DNA of 64,000 bases from Torreya grandis (Eukaryota > Streptophyta > Pinopsida > Cupressales > Taxaceae), in assembly GCA_037957365.1 (NCBI GenBank), contig JARHVA010000158.1, positions 1,114,501-1,178,500 on the forward strand. The letters are read 5' to 3'. The notes beneath the pieces are model-generated. The model was not told the DNA's origin. It worked only from the letters and a program-made list of their open reading frames with translations, and did not search any database. Within the stretch, counting starts at the first letter, position 1; every line of letters starts with the position of its first letter. The position numbers and the translations under genes were made by a program. Below, piece by piece: positions 12,801 to 22,913 of the stretch.

Positions 12801-14350
12801 AGATGGAGGGTCTATATTTGGAGTTAAATGATAAAATTAGGTATGGATAATACATATGACATAAATAAAATCCTAAAATTATTTTTATTTGGAGACTAAT
12901 AGGATAATATGACTCTATTTTGTCTCAGAGGTAGGGCAAATTTCACCTTGCAAATACCCTACAACTTTTGGAAAATGGGGTAGAAAAATGGACCAGAGGT
13001 CAAATAAATATTGAAAGAAGGTTTGTGGAGTTGGATAACACATAATAAAACATGGGAAACTAAGTAAGAGAGTTTTAATATAGACAAGGTGCCCTAGGCA
13101 ATAAGTATTATAGTCAAACCCAATAGGCAAAATTAAGGCCAAAGGGCCAAATAAGAGGTCATTTCCATTTCTAGTCCTTAGAAAGCATTTCAATGCTTTG
13201 ATTCATGATTGAAAATTTATAATGGATGTGTAAAAGCTACATATATGCAAGGAAAACATCAAATATCATCCTAAGCCTAAGGTTTTAGGTAGACCCTTTG
13301 AATAAGGTCTAGGCCAAGTTCCTAAAGGATGGTCAGTCTTATTTATAGCTCTTGATGAGTTATTAAAATGATTGGAACATGTGTATGGGACATATACAGA
13401 GGTGTCTAGACCCTCAATTTTTAGTAAAAACACATCAAGAGTCCATTTTGAATTGGAATGAACTCAAACCTTATGGAATACATGGAAAGGGCTTAAATAA
13501 TCAACTTAAGATGCTTGTATATTATATGATACTTTGCATGGGACCCTAAGGTGTTTGGGGATGTTATTTAAGGTACTTAATAAGCCCTTAATGGAATTTT
13601 ATTATATTTCCAATGTCTATTCTTTATGAACAAATGTTAAGACCTAAAACCACTCTAAAACCCTTATAAACCCTCATTACAAACTTGATTGGAGAAATTT
13701 TGCAATTAAAGCATCCAAATATAATGGAAATTCCATGAAACCAACTTGAAGCTGTATAGGACTCTTTAGGGACCTGACACATGTGATTGGGGTGTACTAT
13801 ACTTGTACAAATAGTGTAGAATAGGGAATTCTTTAACATTTTTGTGTATTTTACAAGTGTGAGAAGGTTTAAAAAGATAAAATAACTTTTGAGAGGCATA
13901 TTAAGGATTTTTATAAGTATCCATGGTAATTTTATGAATCAAATTCTATCTTCTACCTCTCACATTTTAGCCAGTCTAGTGGGCAGATAGTGAACACTTA
14001 GGAAAAAAGAGTGAAACTCCATTTGGGAAGCATTTTAAGGCATATTTGATGAAATTTATGATATGGAAACTATTTAAAAGTGTCATCCCTCCATGTTCAT
14101 GGATCAAATTACAAAATTGGAAAGGTATTGGGTGCCAAGTGTGAAAGGTGCATGGAAAGATGCCATTTTGGGACTGTCATGGATGATTGTGCATAGACAA
14201 AAGAATAAGAATGATTAGGGACTAATACAATGATTGTTATGGATTTTTTATAACCCCTCATACTTAGTGTTAGGATTGTGGAGCTAAAAGCTTCACTGAT
14301 GCAAACAGGAGAGGAGGTTGCTGAAGGTTGCTGAGTTGCAGAAGAAGTTG

Positions 14351-14465
14351 GGGTCGGTCTGATCAGCCGACGTCGACAGGATAGCACAGAGAAGCAACCG
14401 ACGTCGGTCATATATCGGCCGACATCGGTCACCTCCAGGCAGACAGGGACCGGCATCGGTCACCT
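14351..14465 (+). promoter_or_regulatory. Cluster of ACCGACRTCGGT palindromes in the copia LTR U3
   Basis: Several near-copies of ACCGACGTCGGT occur in about 115 bp: near 14366, 14397, 14419 and 14449. All lie 140-250 bp upstream of the TATA box at 14601. The GACGTC core is the kind of ACGT palindrome bound by plant bZIP factors (established for that protein class). Binding here is inference. The two LTRs at 33134 and 36372 carry the same cluster with C-to-T and G-to-A changes. Confidence 0.5.
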
Positions 14466-14600
14466 GTGTGGTTCGACTGCGAGCTATTTACGGGCAGTTA
14501 GCTAACGAACCAAGAGTTTGCATGATGAGTGCTAATTTTAGACTCATAGCTGTGGATCTAATTATTGTAATTAGATGTCTAATCACTGTTTGGATGAGAT

Positions 14601-14610
14601 CTATATAATA
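14601..14610 (+). promoter_or_regulatory. TATA box of the copia solo LTR
   Basis: CTATATAATA lies 333 bp into the LTR, downstream of the palindrome cluster, and is conserved in complement in both other LTRs of the family (near 33955 and 37160). Confidence 0.55.
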
Positions 14611-15055
14611 GACTCATGGTTGTATTGGAAAAGTGTGCTAGGGAGTAAGAGAGCATAATTATAAGCTCCTTCTGTGTGTGAGGTAGAGCTATGGTGCGTT
14701 CCTCCTAGTGCCACAGTACCAGGTGTGTTGGTGCTGGATTGGAGAGCCAGCTGGGTTCTTCAAGAGTGTAGGATCTTGGTCACAGTTGCATGGCCTATAT
14801 AGGAGATCTACATGGTAAGTAAGATCGTTGATCTGCAGGTGTATGTGTGTGCAAGGTCGAGGTTCACAGGTGATTAGAACCATTGCTTGATTTGTAGGTG
14901 TGCAAGGTCATACAGACAGCAACACAACAGGGAGCAGTATCAGGCAGGATCTACTTGGAGTACAGGTGTGTACTCGGATAGAGCAAGAGGAAGGCAAGGG
15001 AGTTCCTTCCATAAGTATGGTATGTTGAATTACAGGTTGTTGCAGATTCATGGGA

Positions 15056-15145
15056 GATCTACTTGAAGTACCTTGAGTACTTGTGGAGCACGTGGAGTGC
15101 TTGTGGAGTGCGTGGAGCACTTGTGGTGTGCGTGGAGCACGGGAG
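15056..15145 (+). repeat. Short tandem repeat of GTGGAGCACTTGTGGAGTGC type
   Basis: About four imperfect 20-bp units of alternating GTGGAGYRC and TTGTGGAGTGC lie inside the transcribed part of the copia LTR. The other two family LTRs carry a shorter version in complement (near 33450-33500 and 36690-36740), so copy number varies between family members. Confidence 0.7.
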
Positions 15146-16387
15146 GTGAACACCAACTCTGTATTTGAGTTGGGTGTTGGGACCTGTGAGAGGGAGAGCT
15201 TTGGGGAGAAGAATTAATGTTCACTTGAGGTGTGGGAAACCTCTGTAAGGTGGTGGAGAAGAAGTGGCATCTTCTTTATTGTATTCTTTTCTGTATAAAG
15301 TGTTAATACAATTTGGTATTGTCTCTCATATGCTGTGTTATTCTGAATTCTAATTACTTGGTGAATCTGGTTAATTTCTGCATATTAAGTTGCTTGGTTT
15401 GGTAATCAAATTGTGTGCTTCCGGTGTACACCCTCCCAACACTTAGATCCATCATCAAACCTAACCCTATGTAGTGGTGAAGTAGTTTTGTGAAGACAAA
15501 TCATAAAGTCAATTTTCTATGCAAGGAAAAGACTTTTTAGGCCACTTTGAAAGAGTTTGATGATTTGAGATGACACTTGTAACTCTTGATATTGCATGAA
15601 TCACCCCATATCTCTCTTCCATACATAAATAATTTATATTTTTAGTTTTAAAAGTGTCTTAGTGACTCTTGAGCTTTCCCTTCTCTCTCTCCTTTCACAA
15701 TTTCTATAAATTCTAGCCTTTTAGGCTATTGTATAGATATCTCTACCATGGTATGGTCAATCCCTAAAAAAAATTTCTTTGAGATAATAAATATAATTAT
15801 TTTTACCTCATTTAATATTTCACTAAGTGTACATAATGGTTATTGGTCTTGTGTGAGTGTATCTCAGTTTACCTTCACATGTTACTCTTCCTAGTGCCTT
15901 GTGTGTTTTGGAATCTCTCTTTTGCAAGTTAGCAAGAAGTGTCTAATTGGATTGAAGGTATAGTGAGTAGTATATTAAATAGTGTTTCTTAGAATTCCTA
16001 TTGTCTAATTCCTCCTAGTCTAAGCTATCTATAAGACCCTATGCTTGAAACATTGATGTGAGAGAGGAGATTGTCATTGGATGAAGTGTATGTGCAGACT
16101 TCTTCTTGGTTCCAAGTGCATGTTAAATGGTGTGAGTAGAAAAATTATTTGGTGTATTAATTCCCATAGATTAGATTTTATTTCATTTATCTTTCTTCCT
16201 TTTCATCCCCCCAAGTGTTAGTAGTAGGCTTGAGCTATAGTGATACATCAAGAGGAACTAGCCCCTAATCTCGAGATCCACCTCACATTTGGTGACCCAT
16301 AGCCCTGAGGTGGTTCCATTGTGCCACTTAAATGATGAGAGACTTTTCATATCCTCATTGGGTGAAATTTCAAGTGACAATAGTTAT

Positions 16388-17330
16388 GGTTAAATTTATG
16401 GGCCATAAATTTCCATCTTTTGATAAAATCATGAGCTGATTTAGTGGGATATTGGTTAGCATTGATGAAATGGCTAAGGTAATTTTTTGGAAGATCATTA
16501 AGTTGAAAATATTTGATTATAGAATTGAATAAATCCTCAAGTTACCAAATATAATTTTAGGGAAGTTGGTTGTACCATTCCAACACATCACCAGTGAATT
16601 TTTTAACTAGAAGTTTGGCTATGGATAAAGTATTAGTTTGGATCCACTCTTTATAGATATTGCTAAATGCTTTGAGAAAGGATGTAGGGTCTTTAGTCTC
16701 ATCATACTTGATAGTTAGAGATATGTTACCAATATAAATATACATAATGAATATAGATAAAGGCTCATTTTGGATATTTTGAAGCATTTTTTATTTCATA
16801 ATAAGTTGAGAAATAGCATTTCCTAGGGCATCTTTAAGAGGTGGAGGAATAAAATTTGGATTGGCTTGATGATTGGGAGCTGAAGGTTGATTATCCATAT
16901 TGATCAAATGACATTGTAATTGTATCATTTGAAAGGTGTTATAAGTTTTCATTATGTTCATTTTTTGTATGACTTGTACAGTAGTTGAGTCATATCAATT
17001 GGTGGGTTGGTGTTTGTAAGAGAACTCCTTGAATTGGTATTAGGGGGAGGGTTAATGGAAGGTGGATTATTAGTGGGATTATTAGATAGACTTGTGTCAA
17101 TTTCTCCCATATTATGTTGAAAATATTGAAGATGAGAATTGTCTTGATAGGTAAAAAAAGGATAGGATCCACCTATTTCATCATGAGGTGTGATTTGAAT
17201 CATGTTAGAATACATAGATGGAGGGGAAGAGGTGTTATAAGAGTGAGGGTTCTTATGGGAGGTAAAGAAAGGGAGAAATGAATATCCCATAAAGTGTCTA
17301 AATGGATTTAGGTTATCCAAGAATATTATA
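16388..17330 (-). pseudogene. Gag remnant, N-terminal part (right half of the split gag)
   Basis: The minus strand gives an N-terminal segment from about 17320 to 16958 (M-D-N-L-N-P-F-R-H-F, then a long P/N/S-rich stretch). After stops comes 16787-16557 with the typical gag helix 'DPTSFLKAFSNIYKEW' followed by 'AKLLVKKFTGDVLEWYNQLP'. The stretch down to 16388 reads on through 'FIKRWKFMAHKFNHN' to the insertion point. The C-terminal half is at 1340-1978. A related N-terminal remnant ('NPFIFYIGFSFFPSI') lies at 49050-49410. The product would be a retrotransposon capsid protein. It is broken by stops and by the 14.4-kb insertion. Confidence 0.6.
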
Positions 17331-17968
17331 ATAAGGGATTTTATAATGATTTGAAGAAAATGAATAGAATTCTAAGGAAAGAAAAATGGAGAACTAAGTC
17401 AGATTGACAAGACCACAGTAAGAGTACAAAGTTGACTAGGTTGACCTAGTGTTAAAAACTAGGAAAACATAGTCTGATAAGGATATAGGGTCAACCAGGT
17501 TGACCTAGTACTATAACTTGATTGTTAAAAGAGATATAGATTTGACTAGGTCAAATTAACACTATAGGTAATAAGAAAAACAATTTGTAAGAGATTATGT
17601 CAAACAGAATGATAGTGTACTAAAAATAGGGAAATATTTTGCAATGTACTTGAAACAAGAAGTGAAAGTAAATAAACAAATAATTAGATCAAAGAGGATG
17701 ATATAATTGGCACACAACACAAAACCTTATACCAATGGTGGAAAATGCAAGTTTTTATAATACAACATATAATGAGCAAAGAGTAAGCAATCAATTGAAA
17801 AGTAAATGCTAACTAAGTGGCCATCTTGAATGTTGTTAGATGATTATAAAGTGTTATTTTATGTGTGATAGATAATTTGGTTTAAAATAGGGAACTATAA
17901 AGCAATTTATGGATCATTTTAGGATGTTTAGGCTTAAAGGGATATGTGTTGGTAATGGTACCAACTTG
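17331..17968 (-). other. Leader of the split-gag element with a decayed primer binding site
   Basis: Non-coding sequence lies between the gag start and, at 17951-17968 on the minus strand, TGGTACCATTACCAACAC. That reads like the common plant tRNA-Asp-type site TGGCGCCGTTGCCGGGGA with its CpG-linked bases changed C to T or G to A. If so, the LTR of this element begins just to the right. Direct repeats of GGTTGACCTAGT occur at 17438 and 17498. Confidence 0.35.
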
Positions 17969-19700
17969 GTATTGGGGCTTACCCCCTCACTTCACAATCC
18001 CATATAAATAAGGGTGTTGGGTGATTTTACAATAAATACCATTAACAATGTGTTAATATGTGTCTAAAAAGCCAAGTCAACTTCTGCTTGGTGATGAAAT
18101 CCAAGTAGGTAGGCCTTGGGTAGATAAATATTATACTAAGTTGACCTGAATGACTTAATTTATTGTTTTAGAGTTAAATAAGAGACTAAGTCAACCTGCT
18201 CGACATAGCCTAATATATAGAAGTGAATAAGAGTATTGTGTCAACCTATTCAATCTAGTAACTTGTATCTGATGAAGACATACACATAAAGAACATAGTC
18301 ATTTTGAAGTGACTTTATGTTAAACCTATGCATAAAATTTAAAAACTATACCGACCTGGTTGACCTAGTATCATAAATATAGAAAATTAATAAAATGATA
18401 GAAATGAAAATCATGAATAAAAACATTAAAGGGTTAGATTCATGTTAGGTTCACTAGAATATATGCAATAAAAAATGCATCATATCTACAAATCAATCTT
18501 AACTCGGAGAAGATAGATCTTACTTATACTTTCGATTTGGGATCCATTAGATAATTGGGAACATGACCAATATAGATCTACTAGACCTAATTAGGGGATC
18601 TCTTACCATAATAATATCACTAAGGAAGGTTCCAAAGCCTCCAATCAAGCAAAATAATGTAATAACACTAAGTCATGTGTTTTCATATTCACTATACTAA
18701 TAACAAGTAAAATAAATAAATATAATCTAGTGCTTACCAAAGCTTGTGGCACAAAGTGGGGGGTTAGTAAACAAACTAAAGTAAATATGAATAAGAGAAT
18801 CCTATTTAAGCTATGTATAAGTAAAACTCTAATACATGGAGAAAAAGAGTAATAGTATTTAAAATCCATTATTTATGCTACTTCTATCTACAAAAGAGAG
18901 GAACAAAGTTAGAGATACTTAGCTGGAAGATGAACACGTCAAGACTCAATCTCTCCCTTGGTCAAAGGTGTTTTTAAAGAGGTTATTATGGTTTTGAAGG
19001 ATCATTAAGAAAGGCCAAAATATCCAATACTTATCCATAAGAATAGATTCTTCTCTAAGTAAAAATCCTAAGCTAAGACTCCTCAAGTAGAATGGTTGAA
19101 GAGCAGATTGTAAAGAAGCATAAATGAAAAATAACTCTTGATGTGTCTCTAATAATGGTGAAATTAATGTGTTTATATAGGAAAATATAACCCTAAACTA
19201 TTTTTAAAGTTTTAACTGACAGGGTCGACATAGTATTGTTATTGACAAAAACTCATTAGGTCACAGACTATATTGACCAAGAGTCAACCTAGACCCTAAA
19301 TAAGTTTTGCCAATAAGAGTACAAGGTCAACACAACCAAAATAGTCATTAAAACTATCAAAAGAGGTTTTAGGCTAGGAAAATGGGTAATGAAGGTAGTA
19401 AATGACTAGAAGAGTGTGCAAAAGAGGAGACAAAGCTAAGGGGAATGTTTTTAGGAGATGGTTGGATAGGTAATAAGTGGAAATAATGGATAACAATTTT
19501 TAAAAACACCAATGGTTTTCCCACCCCTTTTCTAGTGCACCCTTTAGGGCATACACTTAGAGAGATTGAGACTCGATGAGTTCTTGCAAGACAGAAATCA
19601 TCAATAATTGATAAAGTTTGAAAATATTATGTGTATACATTTCCCACTTGGTGATTTAAAAATAATTGAGAGGTGAACACTTCCTTGATTAATTTTTTAC
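17969..19700 (-). repeat. Probable 5' LTR of the split-gag element
   Basis: No coding frame. It follows the decayed primer site. A minus-strand TATA-like CCTATATAAACAC is near 19167-19180. Recurrent TTGACC/GGTCAA motifs occur throughout (for example 18140, 18356, 19272, 19284, 19324). The outer boundary is not visible because the partner LTR is outside the window, so the right end is a guess. The sequence could instead include a second diverged insertion. Confidence 0.35.
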
Positions 19701-21394
19701 TACATTTTGTAGATTTTGTAATTTTTGGGGTTCTTTGCAATTCTAATGTGGTTTTTTTTATGGATGCTTATGCATTGAAAATATATTTTATTATTTTGAG
19801 TGTTTAAAATTTTTAATATGCTCTATTTTGTTGAATATTTTAGGTTTGTCATAATCTTCCATCCCTTTGTGGAAAGAAAGTGGTATTTTTAATTATATGA
19901 ATTTGATATAGTTTTATTGTGAAAAATAAAGTGTATTCATAGTTATGATTTTAAAAATTTGAATCAATGTCTTTTTAAATTTTATGAATTGGAATTTTCA
20001 AAAATTATTTTAAAGGTTTAAACTTAAATGAATATTTTGGTATTTCAATTATAATACTATTATTAATGCATCAAATATTCCATAAATTAATTTTAATGCA
20101 TAGTGAGATTAATTATAAATATGTATAAATTTAAGGCTTACTTATATATTTCACTATGTTAAATATGTGAATTTTTAAACCATAAGTCCTCCTTTACTAT
20201 TAATCACTATTACAATTTTCTACAATTAAATCTCATTTTAAACCTATCAAATTATTTTGAAACCAATTATAATTGATAAAATATGAAATTATAAGCTTGT
20301 TGGTATTTTTCAAATATTTGTATAATCTTTTATATGTTTTTAATAATTATTTAAATATAATAATTATTATGGTGGGGTTTCAAAAAACCTAACATAAAAT
20401 TGCAATACAAACATAAATAAATAGCCCATACCTAAAGGCCTAGGAAAGTACGTAAATTGAACTCAGTTATGTGAATCATAATGGGTGACTCATCTAACCG
20501 AGTTATAGAGTAAAAAAATAGTTTCTTAAATGAAGTAATGGTGGTAGTATAGTTTGGTCAGTGCTTGATAGTGATGTTAATGATGATTAGAACTTAAAAC
20601 ATCTTCCAAAATGGATGGTGCAAATTAAAAATAGAATAGCTAAGGTTGATCTAGTATATAGGATCCTAATGGTGTGGGATGGAAGATGAGTTGAGGTCTC
20701 ATGGGCCATATTTTAGGGGTCATTATCAATAGTGTAATACTATTCTTAAACAAGGGTTGAACCAAAGACTATTAACAAGTCATTAGGTTGATATCTAGAT
20801 CATAAGGCAGTCATGAGGGAGGTTTAATGAGTTATCTAAGGTTTATATATGGGAATAATAAAACTACAGATCCACATGGGTGTTACAATAGGGTGATGTC
20901 AGGTGACAAAGTAATGGTGGTGGTAGTGATTAAGTAGTCAAATGGTGCATGTCAACAAATCTTTCCAATCCAAGTTAGATAAAGCATAGGGGACCTAGTC
21001 TAAGGGGCCTATGGTGAAAAAAATAATTTTTTTGGCTAGGTTGAGCTAGGTAGGATGCTAAGAGGCCCTTATGTGTTGGGGTTACATTTTATGATTTTAG
21101 GGAGCTTGGGGAAAGATAATAGGGGAGATCCCTATAGGATACCATTAAGAAAATTAAACTATGTTTTGATTTATAAAAATAAACAATAAATAAACGTTTA
21201 AATTTCAATTTAAAATATAATTTTTAGTCTAGGCCACAAAATGACCATTAATAGTTTTGGAAGTCTCAGGGCCTTTGAGACCCTAATGCTTAGTTGGATC
21301 AAGGAATAAAATTTTGGTCCTAAGTGGACCACCTAAAAACTAACTAAATTTAATTAATTTGAATTTAATTTAAAACCAATAGCTAGAATAAAAT
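19701..21394. other. AT-rich stretch, nothing recognised
   Basis: No frame longer than chance and no family match. The first 700 bases are very AT-rich. From about 20360 the composition is more mixed but all frames carry stops. The last part (about 21240-21500) probably belongs to the 3' interior of a lost element, because it leads into a polypurine tract and an LTR at 21508. Confidence 0.3.
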
Positions 21395-21494
21395 ATTATT
21401 AATTATTCTCATTCAAGATTGTTCTTCATAAGTAAGTTTGGGTATGAATTTTTATTTTACTCTAGTAATTTCACATCTATTAAATTACTATAAT

Positions 21495-21507
21495 AAAATG
21501 GGGGGAA
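21495..21507 (+). other. Polypurine tract directly before an LTR
   Basis: AAAATGGGGGGAA is followed at once by TGTAGACAC, the LTR start. A polypurine tract marks the start of a 3' LTR, so the LTR at 21508 once served as a 3' LTR. The equivalent before 29590 has decayed to TTTTTAAAAAAAA. Confidence 0.65.
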
Positions 21508-22749
21508 TGTAGACACATAAATTAAAATTTATGACTAAAAAAAAGTACTTGTGGCCACTCTTTAGACATACTTAGCTATTGTCTCACCCCATGGTCCTTG
21601 ACCACCATTCCTTCACTTCTATGCAAATGACCCTTTTATCTAAGCAACTAATGGTCTCAAAATATTCATATTCCACATTAAAAAAAACCTAAAATCACTT
21701 TCATATGAATCCACACTTCCAATTTAGTTACCTCTTCTCTCTAGATAAAGTCAAACTATTTTGACTATCCCACTCCCTACTTCTATCCAAGTCTACCAGT
21801 TGTATCCTCCTACCAAATAATAGTTATTATCTCATATTAAAAATCATGTAATAGGTCATCTCATACATTTATAAAGTCCCATATGAATTAATTCTTAATT
21901 TATCATTATAAATCCACATTTTCAATCCTTTTTGTACCAAGAAGATCATATGATGGAAAAGCACTAGAACATCTAGCTACACATTGAGAAAAAATCACCT
22001 ATTTTTTCCAATACATAGTCCACACATCCCTAGTAGACTTGAGATAAGTCTGCATATACCTCTAAAGTCACAGGTCACCATTGAAGTAATTAATTATAGT
22101 ATAATTTCATTATCATTTGGCATTTTACACTAGTATTTCACACACACCACCATAGCATGGGATAAATACATGGAGTTTGATCCTTCTTCATATTATTAGT
22201 AATTAGGTATCACTCAACATAGGGGGTGTTGAATTTGATCAAAACTTTAATTGATAAACATTTTTTTATTTAATTCATTTATCAATTATGATCAAATTGA
22301 GATAGAATTACAAGTGAAGAATAAGGTACATAGTGGTTTCTGTGACACATTGAGAGCTCTCAAAAAATCAAACAAAACATATAGGTGAAGTGAAGTTATC
22401 ATATTAGTCATAGAGATAAAACCCTCACATTATGTCCGTATGCCCTAAGGAAACCATCATAGGCAACCCATGTCTAATTCTAGTGACCTTGTCCCATATT
22501 GGGTGAGACCTTATTCACAGTGTCATTATTAATCACACATCCAATTTCATAGCTACATTTATAGTCTTACATTATTATTTTGTAGAAAATTTCTTTCTTT
22601 CTATCATTTTCCATATTTATCATCTTTGACAATTTAGCAATTTCCAAATTTGTTTGTGTCATTTGTTGCATATCTTTAGCATTCTATTTTTACATAGCAA
22701 TTTGTCTAATTAGAATTAATATCTCTTAATTACAAAATTTTATCAAACA
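21508..22749 (+). repeat. Left LTR of the gag-protease element
   Basis: It starts TGTAGACACATAAATT and ends TATCAAACA (TG...CA). It matches 29590-30824 throughout, for example 'CACACACCACCATAGCATG' at 22140 and 30205. A TATA-like CATTATAAATCCACA is at 21903-21917, conserved at 29982. A TTGGTGAACCTTTCT just after the end (22752) is a possible primer binding site. Confidence 0.8.
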
Positions 22750-22913
22750 CATTGGTGAACCTTTCTAATTATTAAATGTTTTGAAAACCTAACCATAGAT
22801 GTTTTTAGGGTGTTTATCCTTATTTTTTTTGTTTCTAATTTTTGTCCTAGGGTTTTCATATTTGATAAATTATTTATTAGCATCAATCGTCTAGGTTTTT
22901 ATTTATTTTTTTA

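Larger units (their letters stand above)
14263..15446 (+). mobile_element. Solo LTR of a Ty1/copia family, with target duplication CTTAG
   Basis: A 1174-bp insert (14268-15441) starts TGTTAGGATTGTGG and ends CCCTCCCAACA, giving TGTTRGG...CCCAACA inverted ends. It is flanked by CTTAG at 14263-14267 and 15442-15446. The uninterrupted target is visible in the 5' LTR near 6380 ('CATACTTAGATCCATC'). The insert is the same sequence, in reverse orientation, as the two LTRs of the copia element at 33134-37502 (compare 'GAGCTAAAAGCTTCACTGATGC' here with its complement near 34240). It is richer in G+C and CpG than its surroundings. No internal sequence remains, so it arose by LTR-LTR recombination. Confidence 0.92.
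9884..16382 (+). repeat. 3' LTR of the giant-LTR element, interrupted by a solo LTR
   Basis: It is the counterpart of 1979-7316. Removing the 1174-bp insertion and its 5-bp duplication leaves about 5.32 kb, nearly the length of the 5' copy. Similarity stops at about 16382, where the split gag sequence resumes after GTTAT. The TATA-like signal is at 15704-15712. Confidence 0.85.
1974..16387 (+). mobile_element. Non-autonomous giant-LTR retrotransposon (LARD-like), with 5-bp target duplications
   Basis: Two direct repeats, 1979-7316 and 9884-16382, align from end to end apart from a later insertion in the second. They enclose only 2.57 kb (7317-9883). The duplication GTTAT occurs at 1974-1978 and 16383-16387, so both ends are defined. 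The LTRs start TATTG or TGTTG and end AAATA or CAATA, decayed forms of TG...CA-type inverted ends. A primer-binding-like TGGCATGCCTGGTGGGAT follows the 5' LTR. There is no recognisable gag, protease, RT or integrase. The size and lack of pol match the LARD class (large retrotransposon derivatives). An alternative is an Ogre-like element that lost gag-pol and kept an extra upstream frame. The element sits inside an older minus-strand gag. Confidence 0.85.

Noticed and set aside
14109..15156. Several minus-strand open frames in and around the copia solo LTR
   Set aside because: They lie antisense in the LTR, which is G+C richer and so has fewer stops. One crosses the insertion boundary, which rules out an old gene.
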